Assembly: GCA_034429215.1 (NCBI GenBank)
Contig: DAOUGI010000010.1
Span: forward strand, 1 to 28,243
Reading direction: 5' to 3'
From: JAFGOG01 sp034429215
GTDB taxonomy: Bacteria > Chloroflexota > Anaerolineae > JAAYZQ01
DNA: 28,243 nt
In this document: one piece after another, positions 1 to 6,825 of the stretch
How positions within the stretch are numbered: position 1 is the stretch's first letter
Layout of the letters: each line of letters opens with the position of its first letter
The notes under the pieces: generated by a model
Seen by the model: only the letters and a program-made list of their open reading frames with translations
Told to the model about the DNA's origin: nothing
Databases searched by the model: none
Position numbers and translations under genes: made by a program

Positions 1-63
1 AATGATAGGGCGGCGACCATAATACCTACCTCCAGGTATAGGATTTACCGCTGCCCTGTCATT
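1..63 (+). other. Long imperfect inverted repeat with nested hairpin; candidate structured RNA
   Basis: Bases 1-15 pair with 49-63 as a continuous 15-bp stem. Two of the pairs are G-U wobbles (6/58 and 12/52), which pair only in plus-strand RNA and would be A-C mismatches on the other strand. Inside, ATACCT (22-27) pairs with AGGTAT (34-39) around the six-base loop ACCTCC (28-33). That loop is the exact complement of GGAGGT at 65-70, just outside the outer stem, so a loop-to-tail pseudoknot is possible. No U-tract follows, so it does not look like a plus-strand intrinsic terminator. The window starts at base 1, so the element may extend further left. Its role is unknown; it could also be a mobile palindromic repeat. 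Confidence 0.45.
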
Positions 64-88
64 GGGAGGTATGGGCGGAGATAAAAAT

Positions 89-160
89 GCCCCCAAGGGA
101 ATTCGAATCCCTGTCGCCGCCTTGAAAGGGCGGTGTCCTAGGCCACTAGACGATGGGGGC
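89..160 (-). tRNA. tRNA-Glu (anticodon TTC)
   Basis: Read on the minus strand, the 72 bases fold as a complete cloverleaf. A seven-pair acceptor stem GCCCCCA/TGGGGGC closes it, allowing for the usual end pairing. The anticodon stem CCGCC/GGCGG encloses the loop CTTTCAA with anticodon TTC, and the T arm carries the standard GATTCGAAT core. The 3' CCA is not encoded. A strong promoter lies directly upstream at 177-204. No other tRNA is visible nearby. Confidence 0.97.
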
Positions 161-176
161 CTGGCACAACGTCCCT

Positions 177-204
177 ATTCTAGCAGAATTGCGCCTGTTG
201 TCAA
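177..204 (-). promoter_or_regulatory. Sigma70-type promoter of tRNA-Glu
   Basis: On the minus strand TTGACA (204-199) and TAGAAT (182-177) are separated by 16 bp. The expected start is near 170, about 10 bases before the tRNA 5' end, which fits a tRNA gene. Confidence 0.75.
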
Positions 205-236
205 GTCTGTCGCCGCAGATAGCCCTCCCCGGCAAT

Positions 237-265
237 TGGACATCGCGGCATGGTTGTGGTATGCT
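237..265 (+). promoter_or_regulatory. Possible promoter of the cation efflux gene
   Basis: TGGACA (237-242) and TATGCT (260-265) are spaced by 17 bp. The -10 is only a moderate match. If used, transcription would begin near 272 and the heptamer palindrome at 278-326 would lie in the mRNA leader of the gene starting at 344. Confidence 0.35.
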
Positions 266-277
266 TGGGTAGCAGTT

Positions 278-326
278 AGCTATCAGCTATCAGCCATTAG
301 CCATCAGGCCGCGGCTGATAGCTGAT
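278..326 (+). repeat. Heptamer tandem repeat folding as a palindrome
   Basis: Four direct 7-base units follow each other: AGCTATC (278-284), AGCTATC (285-291), AGCCATT (292-298) and AGCCATC (299-305). The same heptamer then recurs on the opposite strand, so ATCAGCTATCAGCC (282-295) and GGCTGATAGCTGAT (313-326) form a perfect 14-bp hairpin with a 17-base loop. It ends 17 bases before the start codon at 344. It could be a leader hairpin of the efflux gene or a dispersed intergenic repeat. Confidence 0.7.
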
Positions 327-343
327 TGTGAAATGGAGCCAGT

Positions 344-1771
344 ATGACGACGGAGTCACATGCTATCGCCGAGAAGGAAAAACAGTACGCCGCCTCCAGT
401 TCTGTGGTCGCGGCGGTGGCGCTTGCGTCGCTCAAGCTGATCGTCGGCCTGATGACCGGCAGCCTGGGCATCCTGGCCGAGGCTGCTCACTCGGGGCTAG
501 ATCTGGTGGCGGCGCTGGTTACCTGGTTCGCCGTGCGTGTCTCCGGCCGTCCACCCGACGAGCAGCACCTGTACGGTTACGGCAAGGTCGAAAACTTGTC
601 GGCCCTGATCGAGACGCTGCTGCTGCTGGCAACCTGTGCCTGGATCATCTACGAGGCAATCGAGCGACTCTTTATCAAGAAGGTTGAGGTCGAGGCCAAT
701 TTCTGGGCTTTCGGAGTGATGGCTGTCTCCATCCTCGTCGATATCACCCGTTCGCGGATCCTGTACCGGGCAGCTCGCAAGTACAACAGCCAGGCGCTGG
801 AGGCCGATGCCCTCCACTTCTCGACCGATATCTGGAGCTCGTCGGTGGTCATCGGCGGCCTGATCTTGGTGTGGGTCGGTCAACGGCTGGTGCCAAGCTG
901 GAACTGGCTGGTCCATGCTGACGCGGTCGCAGCTCTGGGTGTGGCAGTCATCGTCATCTATGTCAGCCTGCAATTGGGGCGGCGAACCATCGCCGCGCTG
1001 ATGGACGAGGCGCCGCCTGGCCTGGCCCAACGCATTGCCGACGAGGCCGGTCAGGTGTCAGGGGTGCAAACCGCCGGGCCGGTGCGCCTGCGCCAGGCCG
1101 GTCCCAACTCTTTCGCGGACCTGACCATCACGGTCGACCGCAGCGCCTCCCTGGAAGAGGCCCACGAGATCGCCACCACGGTTGAGCGTCAGATAGAAGC
1201 CGTCATACCCCGGGTAGACGTGGTGGTTCATGTCGACCCGGTGCGGCGCACCGGCGAGAGCCTGACCCAAACGGTCAGCGCCATCGCTGCCCGGTTGGGA
1301 CTGCGCACTCACTATGTCCATGCCCACGATGTACGCGGCCGTTACTTTGTCGATCTCCATGTCGAGGTGCCGGCCGACATGAGCCTGGGCCAGGCCCACG
1401 ACCGGGTCAGCCGTCTGGAGCTAGCCGTGCGCGATGAGCTGCCCGACGTGCGCGACATCCACAGCCACATCGAGCCGATTGCGGCGCCGGTGGCCCCTGT
1501 TGCCGATCTGGGGCCGGACGCGGAGGAGCACCTGCGGATGCAGATCATGGCCGTCACCGCCGAGATCGACGGGCTGCGTGGCTGCAACCGGATTCACATC
1601 CGGCCGGGCCCCGATGGCTACGACTTGGCGATGCACTGTCTGGCGGACCCCGACATGCCGATTGCCGATGCCCACCACCTTGCCGACCAGGTGGAGAAAC
1701 GGGTCGAGCTGGAAGTGCCGGGCGTCAGCCGGGTGCTGGTCCACATCGAGCCGGAAGGCGAGCTGGGATAA
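344..1771 (+). CDS. Cation diffusion facilitator transporter with three C-terminal domains
   Basis: This is a 475-residue CDF-family inner-membrane metal/proton antiporter that exports a divalent cation (Zn, Fe, Mn or Co; the specificity cannot be read). Six membrane segments occupy about residues 18-215. The two metal-binding HxxxD motifs are present: H49-D53 in the second segment and H158-D162 in the fifth. A YGYGKVEN loop (78-84) matches the family signature. The usual family length is about 300 residues. Here the cytosolic dimerisation fold (ZT_dimer type, ending in a V-x-V-H-V/I-x-P strand) appears three times in tandem, at about 218-298, 300-382 and 385-473. The ATG is preceded by GGAG at a normal distance. 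It stands alone between the repeat and a 315-base intergenic region. The family assignment is firm. Confidence 0.93.
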   Translation: MTTESHAIAEKEKQYAASSSVVAAVALASLKLIVGLMTGSLGILAEAAHSGLDLVAALVTWFAVRVSGRPPDEQHLYGYGKVENLSALIETLLLLATCAWIIYEAIERLFIKKVEVEANFWAFGVMAVSILVDITRSRILYRAARKYNSQALEADALHFSTDIWSSSVVIGGLILVWVGQRLVPSWNWLVHADAVAALGVAVIVIYVSLQLGRRTIAALMDEAPPGLAQRIADEAGQVSGVQTAGPVRLRQAGPNSFADLTITVDRSASLEEAHEIATTVERQIEAVIPRVDVVVHVDPVRRTGESLTQTVSAIAARLGLRTHYVHAHDVRGRYFVDLHVEVPADMSLGQAHDRVSRLELAVRDELPDVRDIHSHIEPIAAPVAPVADLGPDAEEHLRMQIMAVTAEIDGLRGCNRIHIRPGPDGYDLAMHCLADPDMPIADAHHLADQVEKRVELEVPGVSRVLVHIEPEGELG

Positions 1772-2038
1772 AGGCCCTCAGAGCACGTCTAGATCTCAGG
1801 ATGCTGTGCTTTTATCTAGATATCGATGTTGAGGACTTGCGCGGCCAAACTAAACCCGCCAAGGTCAACGCATTGATGGCTGAAATGAGCCGGTTCGGCC
1901 GGTTGGGGCATTACGATCCTCCCCTCCATCTTCCGGTCCGGTAAACTTCCGAACAACGAATAGATCAGGATCGATGAGTTGTGACGGCTCTCTTCGTGGC
2001 GACCAAGTGCGCTCCACCGGACGCGAGGGCGTTGTCAC
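1772..2038. other. Intergenic stretch with no convincing gene
   Basis: The 315 bases between the efflux gene and the response regulator hold no supported gene. TCTAGAT (1788-1794) and ATCTAGA (1814-1820) can form a 7-bp stem with a long loop. A 47-codon reading frame runs from ATG 1801 to TAA 1944. It has no good ribosome site and a lower third-position GC than its neighbours, so it may be a gene remnant. The promoter at 2039-2066 closes the region. Confidence 0.4.
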
Positions 2039-2066
2039 TTGCATCCAGCCAGATTTGAGCTAAAAT
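2039..2066 (+). promoter_or_regulatory. Possible promoter of the two-component operon
   Basis: TTGCAT (2039-2044) and TAAAAT (2061-2066) are separated by 16 bp. The expected start is near 2073, leaving a leader of only about 14 bases that contains the ACGGGGA ribosome site. Confidence 0.45.
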
Positions 2067-2086
2067 GGGGCTAACGGGGATGCCAC

Positions 2087-2761
2087 TTGGCAAACGAAAC
2101 GATTTTGGTTGTGGACGACGAGTCCAATATCGTAGAGCTGGCGCGGATGTACTTGCAACAGGCCGGCTTTCACATTGAATCGGCTGCGGACGGGCAGCAG
2201 GCGTTGAGCCTGGCCCGGCGCCTGCACCCGGCCCTGGTTGTGTTGGATCTGATGTTGCCCGACCTGGACGGCTGGGAGGTGTGCCGCCGGCTGCGCGCTG
2301 AAAGCGACTTGCCGATCATCATGCTTACCGCCCGCGCCGACGACGTAGACCGGATCGTGGGCCTTGAGCTTGGCGCCGACGACTATGTGACCAAGCCGTT
2401 CAACCCTCGCGAGCTGGTAGCCCGGGTGCGGGCCGTGCTGCGCCGCTACCAAAAAAGCGTCCGTCCCAATCAGGCGGTGACCATCGGCCGGCTCACGGTC
2501 GATCCGGTCAGCCGCGAGGCTACTGTCGACAGTCGCAAGCTCGATCTGCGGTCCAAAGAGTTTGATCTGGTGCTCGTCCTGGCCGAGCACCAGGGGCAAG
2601 TCCTGAGCCGCGATCAGCTCCTCGACCTGGTGTGGGGGTACGATTTTCCGGGCGGCACGCGGACGGTGGATGCCCACGTGTCGCATGTGCGAGCGCGGTT
2701 GGAAGGCAGCGACGTGATGATAGAGACCCATCGTGGCATCGGCTACAAGCTGGTGGGGTAG
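2087..2761 (+). CDS. OmpR/PhoB-family response regulator
   Basis: This 224-residue cytoplasmic transcription factor is activated by phosphorylation. The receiver domain spans residues 1-120, with acidic pocket D10-D11, phospho-acceptor D54, switch T81 and conserved K103. A winged-helix DNA-binding domain covers about 130-224 and ends in the typical R-G-I-G-Y-K motif. The start is TTG at 2087, preceded by ACGGGGA; the ATG at 2080 is in another frame. The histidine kinase follows after six bases, so the two form one operon and a cognate pair. The target genes cannot be read from the sequence. Confidence 0.95.
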   Translation: MANETILVVDDESNIVELARMYLQQAGFHIESAADGQQALSLARRLHPALVVLDLMLPDLDGWEVCRRLRAESDLPIIMLTARADDVDRIVGLELGADDYVTKPFNPRELVARVRAVLRRYQKSVRPNQAVTIGRLTVDPVSREATVDSRKLDLRSKEFDLVLVLAEHQGQVLSRDQLLDLVWGYDFPGGTRTVDAHVSHVRARLEGSDVMIETHRGIGYKLVG

Positions 2762-2767
2762 GGAGCG

Positions 2768-4231
2768 GTGTTCAAGAGCCTTCAATCTCGTTTGACCTTG
2801 TCCTATCTGCTCATCATCCTAATCTGCCTGGTCTTGGTTGGCCTGACGGCGTTTATGTTTCTGCGTGGCTACCAACGGGACCTGGTCTTCAGGCGGCTGG
2901 AGGATCGGGCGATCCTTGCCAGCCGGTTGGTCAGCGGCGTTGGACAACGCCGGCTGCCGGCGGAGGAGGTGATCATCCGGCAGATAAGTGGGGCCGTCCA
3001 GGACCGCGATCTGCCGATGTCTATATACCTTCTCGATCCGCAGGGACAGGTCACTGCCGGCAGCAGCAAACGGCTGGACGACCAGCGCTTTGAAGCGCTG
3101 GCGGTTTCTGGTGAGATATCCAAGTGGCCGGCGCGTGGTGCTCGCCGGTTGGCGCAGGGGGATCAGATCCTCTATGTCGCCTATCCGATATGGCGCCTGG
3201 AGCAGACGGAGCCGCGCGAAGCGGCCTACATACTGCTTCTGACTACGCCTAATCGCGGCGCTCTGGTGGCTGTGGCCGAGCTGCTGCCCCGTTTGTTCTG
3301 GGCAGGCTTGGTGACCCTGGTGGTGTCACTTGTCGTCGCTGCGTTGGTGGCCTATTCGATCGCCCATCCCTTGGAGCGGATCGCTCAGGCCGCCGAGCAG
3401 ATCTCGGCCGGCAACTACGATCAGCAGTTGAGTATTTCCACCCCGGCAGAGGTGGCGCGCCTGGCGGCCAGTTTCAACAGCATGGCCGGCCAGGTCAAGG
3501 CGACGCTCCAGTCGCAGCGGGATCTGGTTGCCAACGTGTCGCACGAGCTCAAGACGCCGTTGACCTCGATACAGGGCTTTTCCCTGGCCCTGCTCGACGG
3601 CACGGCCGGCGATGAGCAGTCCAGGGGACGGGCAGTGACGATCATCCACGAAGAGGCCGGGCGGATGCGGCGCCTGGTGGACGACCTGCTCGACCTGGCT
3701 CGCCTGGAGGCAGGCCAGGTGTCCCTGGCCCGCGAACCGGTGGATATGGCCGACTTGTTGCGTGCTTGTGCGACCCGGTTCGTTTCTGCGGCTGACCAGG
3801 CTGGCATCGCCGTAGAGGTACAGGCGCCATTGTCGCTGCCGCCGGTGGTGGGTGATCCGGACCGGTTGGGGCAGGTGTTTGGCAATCTGGTGGACAATGC
3901 CATCAAGCACAGCGCCGGTGCGTCCGGCGGCGGGCGGGTGGCGCTGAGTGTTGAGCAGCAGGATCAGATGGTAGCCTGTTCGGTGACCGACAATGGGCCC
4001 GGCATTCCGGCCGACGATCTGCCGCGCGTTTTTGAGCGGTTCTATCAGGTGGACAAGTCGCGGGCGCGGCGGAGTGGTCTGCCGAATTCGTCAGGGCAGG
4101 CGCGCGGAGCAGGCTTGGGATTGGCTATTGCCAAAGAGATTGTCCAGGCGCACGGCGGACGGATTTCGGCGGAAAGTGTGGAAGGGTTGGGAACGCGCTT
4201 TACAGTGTATTTGCCGGTTCAGTCGGTATAA
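2768..4231 (+). CDS. Membrane sensor histidine kinase
   Basis: This 487-residue inner-membrane kinase should phosphorylate the response regulator encoded just upstream. The first membrane segment is at about 10-32 and the second at about 173-197. They enclose a roughly 140-residue extracytoplasmic sensor region with no recognised ligand motif. A HAMP linker (about 198-250) leads to the H box V-S-H-E-L-K-T-P with phospho-acceptor H259. The ATPase domain has the N box around N377, the DNGPGIP G1 box (408-414) and the GAGLGLAIAKE G2 box (447-457). The start is GTG; its ribosome site GGTAGGGAG overlaps the stop codon of the regulator, consistent with translational coupling. The signal sensed is unknown. 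Confidence 0.95.
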   Translation: MFKSLQSRLTLSYLLIILICLVLVGLTAFMFLRGYQRDLVFRRLEDRAILASRLVSGVGQRRLPAEEVIIRQISGAVQDRDLPMSIYLLDPQGQVTAGSSKRLDDQRFEALAVSGEISKWPARGARRLAQGDQILYVAYPIWRLEQTEPREAAYILLLTTPNRGALVAVAELLPRLFWAGLVTLVVSLVVAALVAYSIAHPLERIAQAAEQISAGNYDQQLSISTPAEVARLAASFNSMAGQVKATLQSQRDLVANVSHELKTPLTSIQGFSLALLDGTAGDEQSRGRAVTIIHEEAGRMRRLVDDLLDLARLEAGQVSLAREPVDMADLLRACATRFVSAADQAGIAVEVQAPLSLPPVVGDPDRLGQVFGNLVDNAIKHSAGASGGGRVALSVEQQDQMVACSVTDNGPGIPADDLPRVFERFYQVDKSRARRSGLPNSSGQARGAGLGLAIAKEIVQAHGGRISAESVEGLGTRFTVYLPVQSV

Positions 4232-4305
4232 AAGCTTGGTACGGGCTCGTCGAGCCTTGCAGCCAGTGAAGCGGCCAAGTCAAGGAAAATGTCCGGAGGG
4301 GAATT

Positions 4306-5088
4306 GTGGAATACAAGAGTGTGCGCATAGATGGGCAAGTGTTATCAACAGGCATACGCCAGGCCATTGCCCGTTCGGAAGAGTCGCTCATCTGCTTCAT
4401 CAGGCCAGATACGATCCGGTTTGTAGCCGTGAGCGGCCTTCGCATGGTGGTCTCATGGGAGGCTCAACTGCAGTCGCCGGCAAGTGACAGCCTGGTGTTT
4501 CTCGTTCCGCCGGTGATCGCCGATCTGCTGATGAGTGAGTCGGTCCGGTCACAACCGGGCGTGGAGATCGGTCATCGCGGCAAGGATGTCGTTTTGCGGT
4601 TGATCGACCACCTGGGCAGCTATGAGATCCAATGGAAATCGGATCTGGCTTCGTTCCCGGCGCCTCCAGAGTTCGGCGAGCTGCTAAAAGTGCCCGATGT
4701 CCTCATCGATGTGCCGTATCTCAGGATCTCGGACGCGATCCACCAGGCGGTTGCCAAGCTGGTTCGCCTCGAATCGGACGAGCAGGTGAGCCAGAGCAAG
4801 CTTGCCATCCTGATAGACCTCGATTTTGGCCGGTTGTCTATCAACGGCCAGGAGATCGTCGTCGGCAAGAGCCGCCAATACTACTTTGACCCCCGCCTGG
4901 TCATCCGCGCTCTGGAGGTGATCAAGGATCGGACCATCCGGGTGGGCGTTTCTCCTCTCGCCGAGGTGCCGCGGGCCTATCTGTCGCTCCTGGCCGAACA
5001 GGATGGCTGGACCGTTCAATGCTCGCTCCTGTCGATCGGCACCGATACGCAAAAGCTCTATCCGCTTCCGCCCGGGCGCAATCGATGA
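4306..5088 (+). CDS. Uncharacterised protein resembling a two-domain DNA sliding clamp
   Basis: The 260-residue product has no signal peptide or membrane segment. I do not recognise a named family with certainty. Its layout looks like two copies of the beta-clamp (DnaN) fold. In residues about 10-120, a helix is followed by a strand, the 'S-G-L-R-M-V-V' segment (clamps have 'D-G-x-R-L-A'), and 'FLVPPVIADLL' where clamps have an 'LVP-helix'. In residues about 135-250, 'FDPRLVIRALEVI' resembles the clamp 'N-x-R-Y-L-x-D-A-L' helix and is followed by a closing strand pair. Bacterial clamps have three such domains and about 370 residues, so this would be a shorter, divergent relative. GTG start with a strong CCGGAGGGG site. 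It lies 74 bases after the kinase and may be co-transcribed. The resemblance is inference from pattern only. Confidence 0.45.
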   Translation: MEYKSVRIDGQVLSTGIRQAIARSEESLICFIRPDTIRFVAVSGLRMVVSWEAQLQSPASDSLVFLVPPVIADLLMSESVRSQPGVEIGHRGKDVVLRLIDHLGSYEIQWKSDLASFPAPPEFGELLKVPDVLIDVPYLRISDAIHQAVAKLVRLESDEQVSQSKLAILIDLDFGRLSINGQEIVVGKSRQYYFDPRLVIRALEVIKDRTIRVGVSPLAEVPRAYLSLLAEQDGWTVQCSLLSIGTDTQKLYPLPPGRNR

Positions 5089-5101
5089 ACACCTGCAACC
5101 C

Positions 5102-5143
5102 GGTATGTGTGGCAGGCGACGGCCGTCCCCTGCCACACATGCC
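5102..5143. terminator. Bidirectional hairpin between convergent genes
   Basis: Bases 5102-5116 pair with 5129-5143 (15 bp, one G-T wobble). The inner palindrome GACGGCCGTC (5118-5127) extends the stem. It sits between the convergent stop codons at 5088 and 5162 and fits a shared terminator, although neither side has a good T-tract. Confidence 0.65.
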
Positions 5144-5161
5144 AGTTTGAAGCGAAACGGC

Positions 5162-6676
5162 TCACAGCCTCTCCCCCTGCCGCACGGGCCAGAGCCCACG
5201 GGCGGCCAGGAGGACTAAGAGAGCGATGCTCCCGTAGGCGAACCAGTCCCCCCAGCGAGCATACAGGGTGCGCACGCCCCGAACCGGCAGCTCGGTGATG
5301 AGCGTCCTGTTTTCTCGGGTGATGTAGTAGTTCATCTGGGACAGGACACGCCCCTGGTAGTCGATGCCCATGGTCAAGCCCTCGAGGGTGGTCCGCAGCA
5401 TCGAGGCGCCGTTCTCGATGGCGCGCAGGGACGAGATTTCGGTGTGGACGATGGCGGCGCCCTTGTGCGGCTCGTCGCCCGGGACGATGAGGATATCCAC
5501 GCCCTGGATGCCGGCCTGGCGGATGTAGCGGTGGTACTCCATCTCGAAGCAAATAGGCGAGGCGATGCGGCCGTAGGGGGTGTCGATCACCTCGAGCCTG
5601 TCGCCCTGGTAATATCCCCGGTTCGGGTTGCGGCCCTTGAAGTGGGTGTACGCGATCTGCCCGTCGGGCTGGATGGCGAGCGCCCTGTTGCGATCCGGCC
5701 CCTCATAGTCGCCGAGCACCAGCAGGCTGGCAAAGATATAGATCTGGTGCTCCCGGGCAAAGGCCTGGAGGCGAGCGATCAACTCTGCCTCATCTTCGGC
5801 GAACACGACCGCGTTGCCGCTCCCCCAGGCCAGGATCTTGATCCCGGAGGGGATGAGCCCTTCCGACGTGGCAAACAGCTCGTCCTGCACCTGGCGCGCC
5901 CACTGCCGGTACTGCTCTTTCTGATCGAGCTGCTCGGCCTCGGGCAGGTCGAGGTAGGTGTAGAACAGGTTGTCCTCCGGCAGGCCGACGATCACCGAGC
6001 CGACCTTGACGGTGCCACCCTCAGTGCCCGGCAGGAAAAAGATCATCTGGATGCCGCCCCACACGGTGGCGACCACAAAGGCCGTGGCCAGGAGGGCAAC
6101 CGGCCAGCGGGCCCTGCGCAGGTCAAAGCCCACTTCCCAGACCGTGTTAAAGGTCGAGGCGAACCAGCCGACCAGGAAGGACGGCCCCCACAGGCCGGTG
6201 ATGGACACCATCTGGATGAGAGGTTTCATGGAGATGAGGTAGCCAGTCCAGTTGAGGACCGAGCCCAACTGCTCGATGTAGGACAGCAGGAACTGGATCG
6301 TGACCAGCGAAGCCGGGTAGACGAGCGTCGACAGAAGCTGGCTGCCTATCCGTTTGTAAAGCAGCCGGTCGATCAGGCAGGGGATCGTGATGTACAGGGT
6401 GTAGCTGAGCGCGATGAGGATCAGAAATTGGGCCGTCACCTGTTCGGCTAGGCCGATGAGAAAGATGCGGGCGGCGACCAGGATGAACGGCACGGCCAGA
6501 AGGACTCCCCACACGCTGCGCTGCCGGCGGAAGTAGCGCAGGAGCAAGATCGACCCCAGCCAGGTGACGATCAGGATGTTCCACTTGCCGCCCATGAACA
6601 GCAGGCTGACACAGCCGGCAAGCAGCCAGAAGAGATCGAGGGTCCGACGACCGGACCCGGTTTGAGAATCGTGCAT
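5162..6676 (-). CDS. Apolipoprotein N-acyltransferase-like membrane CN-hydrolase lacking the catalytic Glu
   Basis: This 504-residue protein has the Lnt architecture: an N-terminal membrane region of about six to seven helices (residues 12-215), a nitrilase-type (CN-hydrolase) domain at about 225-465 and one final helix (about 478-494). Lnt enzymes transfer a third acyl chain onto lipoproteins using a Glu-Lys-Cys triad. Lys347 and Cys376 (in P-I-C-F-E) are present. The usual W-P-E-T/S motif, however, reads W-G-S-G (284-287), with Ser286 (codon 5821-5819) in place of the nucleophile-activating Glu. It may be a divergent acyltransferase, use another acid, or be inactive. The start chosen is ATG 6676, because AAGGAGG lies just before it; an upstream ATG at 6724 has no such site. 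A repeated 17-bp operator lies upstream at 6786-6802. Confidence 0.8.
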   Translation of the reverse strand: MHDSQTGSGRRTLDLFWLLAGCVSLLFMGGKWNILIVTWLGSILLLRYFRRQRSVWGVLLAVPFILVAARIFLIGLAEQVTAQFLILIALSYTLYITIPCLIDRLLYKRIGSQLLSTLVYPASLVTIQFLLSYIEQLGSVLNWTGYLISMKPLIQMVSITGLWGPSFLVGWFASTFNTVWEVGFDLRRARWPVALLATAFVVATVWGGIQMIFFLPGTEGGTVKVGSVIVGLPEDNLFYTYLDLPEAEQLDQKEQYRQWARQVQDELFATSEGLIPSGIKILAWGSGNAVVFAEDEAELIARLQAFAREHQIYIFASLLVLGDYEGPDRNRALAIQPDGQIAYTHFKGRNPNRGYYQGDRLEVIDTPYGRIASPICFEMEYHRYIRQAGIQGVDILIVPGDEPHKGAAIVHTEISSLRAIENGASMLRTTLEGLTMGIDYQGRVLSQMNYYITRENRTLITELPVRGVRTLYARWGDWFAYGSIALLVLLAARGLWPVRQGERL

Positions 6677-6776
6677 TGTTTGCCTCCTTGAAAGAGATCT
6701 AACCACAAGGGACACCGAGGTCACACTGGTGATCAGATCTGTATTAAGGAGCAGGATACACGATCGGGGGGTGCAG

Positions 6777-6802
6777 CGTCATCGGCCAAAAGGCACATTC
6801 GG
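6777..6802 (-). promoter_or_regulatory. Operator copy B plus -35 element upstream of the Lnt-like gene
   Basis: On the minus strand CCGAATGTGCCTTTTGG (6802-6786) is followed after three bases by ATGACG (6782-6777), a possible -35. A -10 candidate TATCCT lies 18 bp further on. The 17-mer differs at only two positions from the site at 9009-8993, which has the same three-base gap to ATGACA. A further partial copy of the AATGTGCC core lies immediately upstream (6805-6812). Activation by the adjacent LuxR-type regulator is an inference. Confidence 0.55.
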
Positions 6803-6825
6803 GGGGCACATTGTTGGGGATGGGG

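Noticed and set aside
278..326. Heptamer repeats considered as a CRISPR-like array
   Set aside because: The units are seven bases long and contiguous, without spacers, and no cas genes are present.
6677..6724. Longer start of the Lnt-like gene at ATG 6724
   Set aside because: No ribosome site upstream; ATG 6676 is preceded by AAGGAGG at proper spacing.
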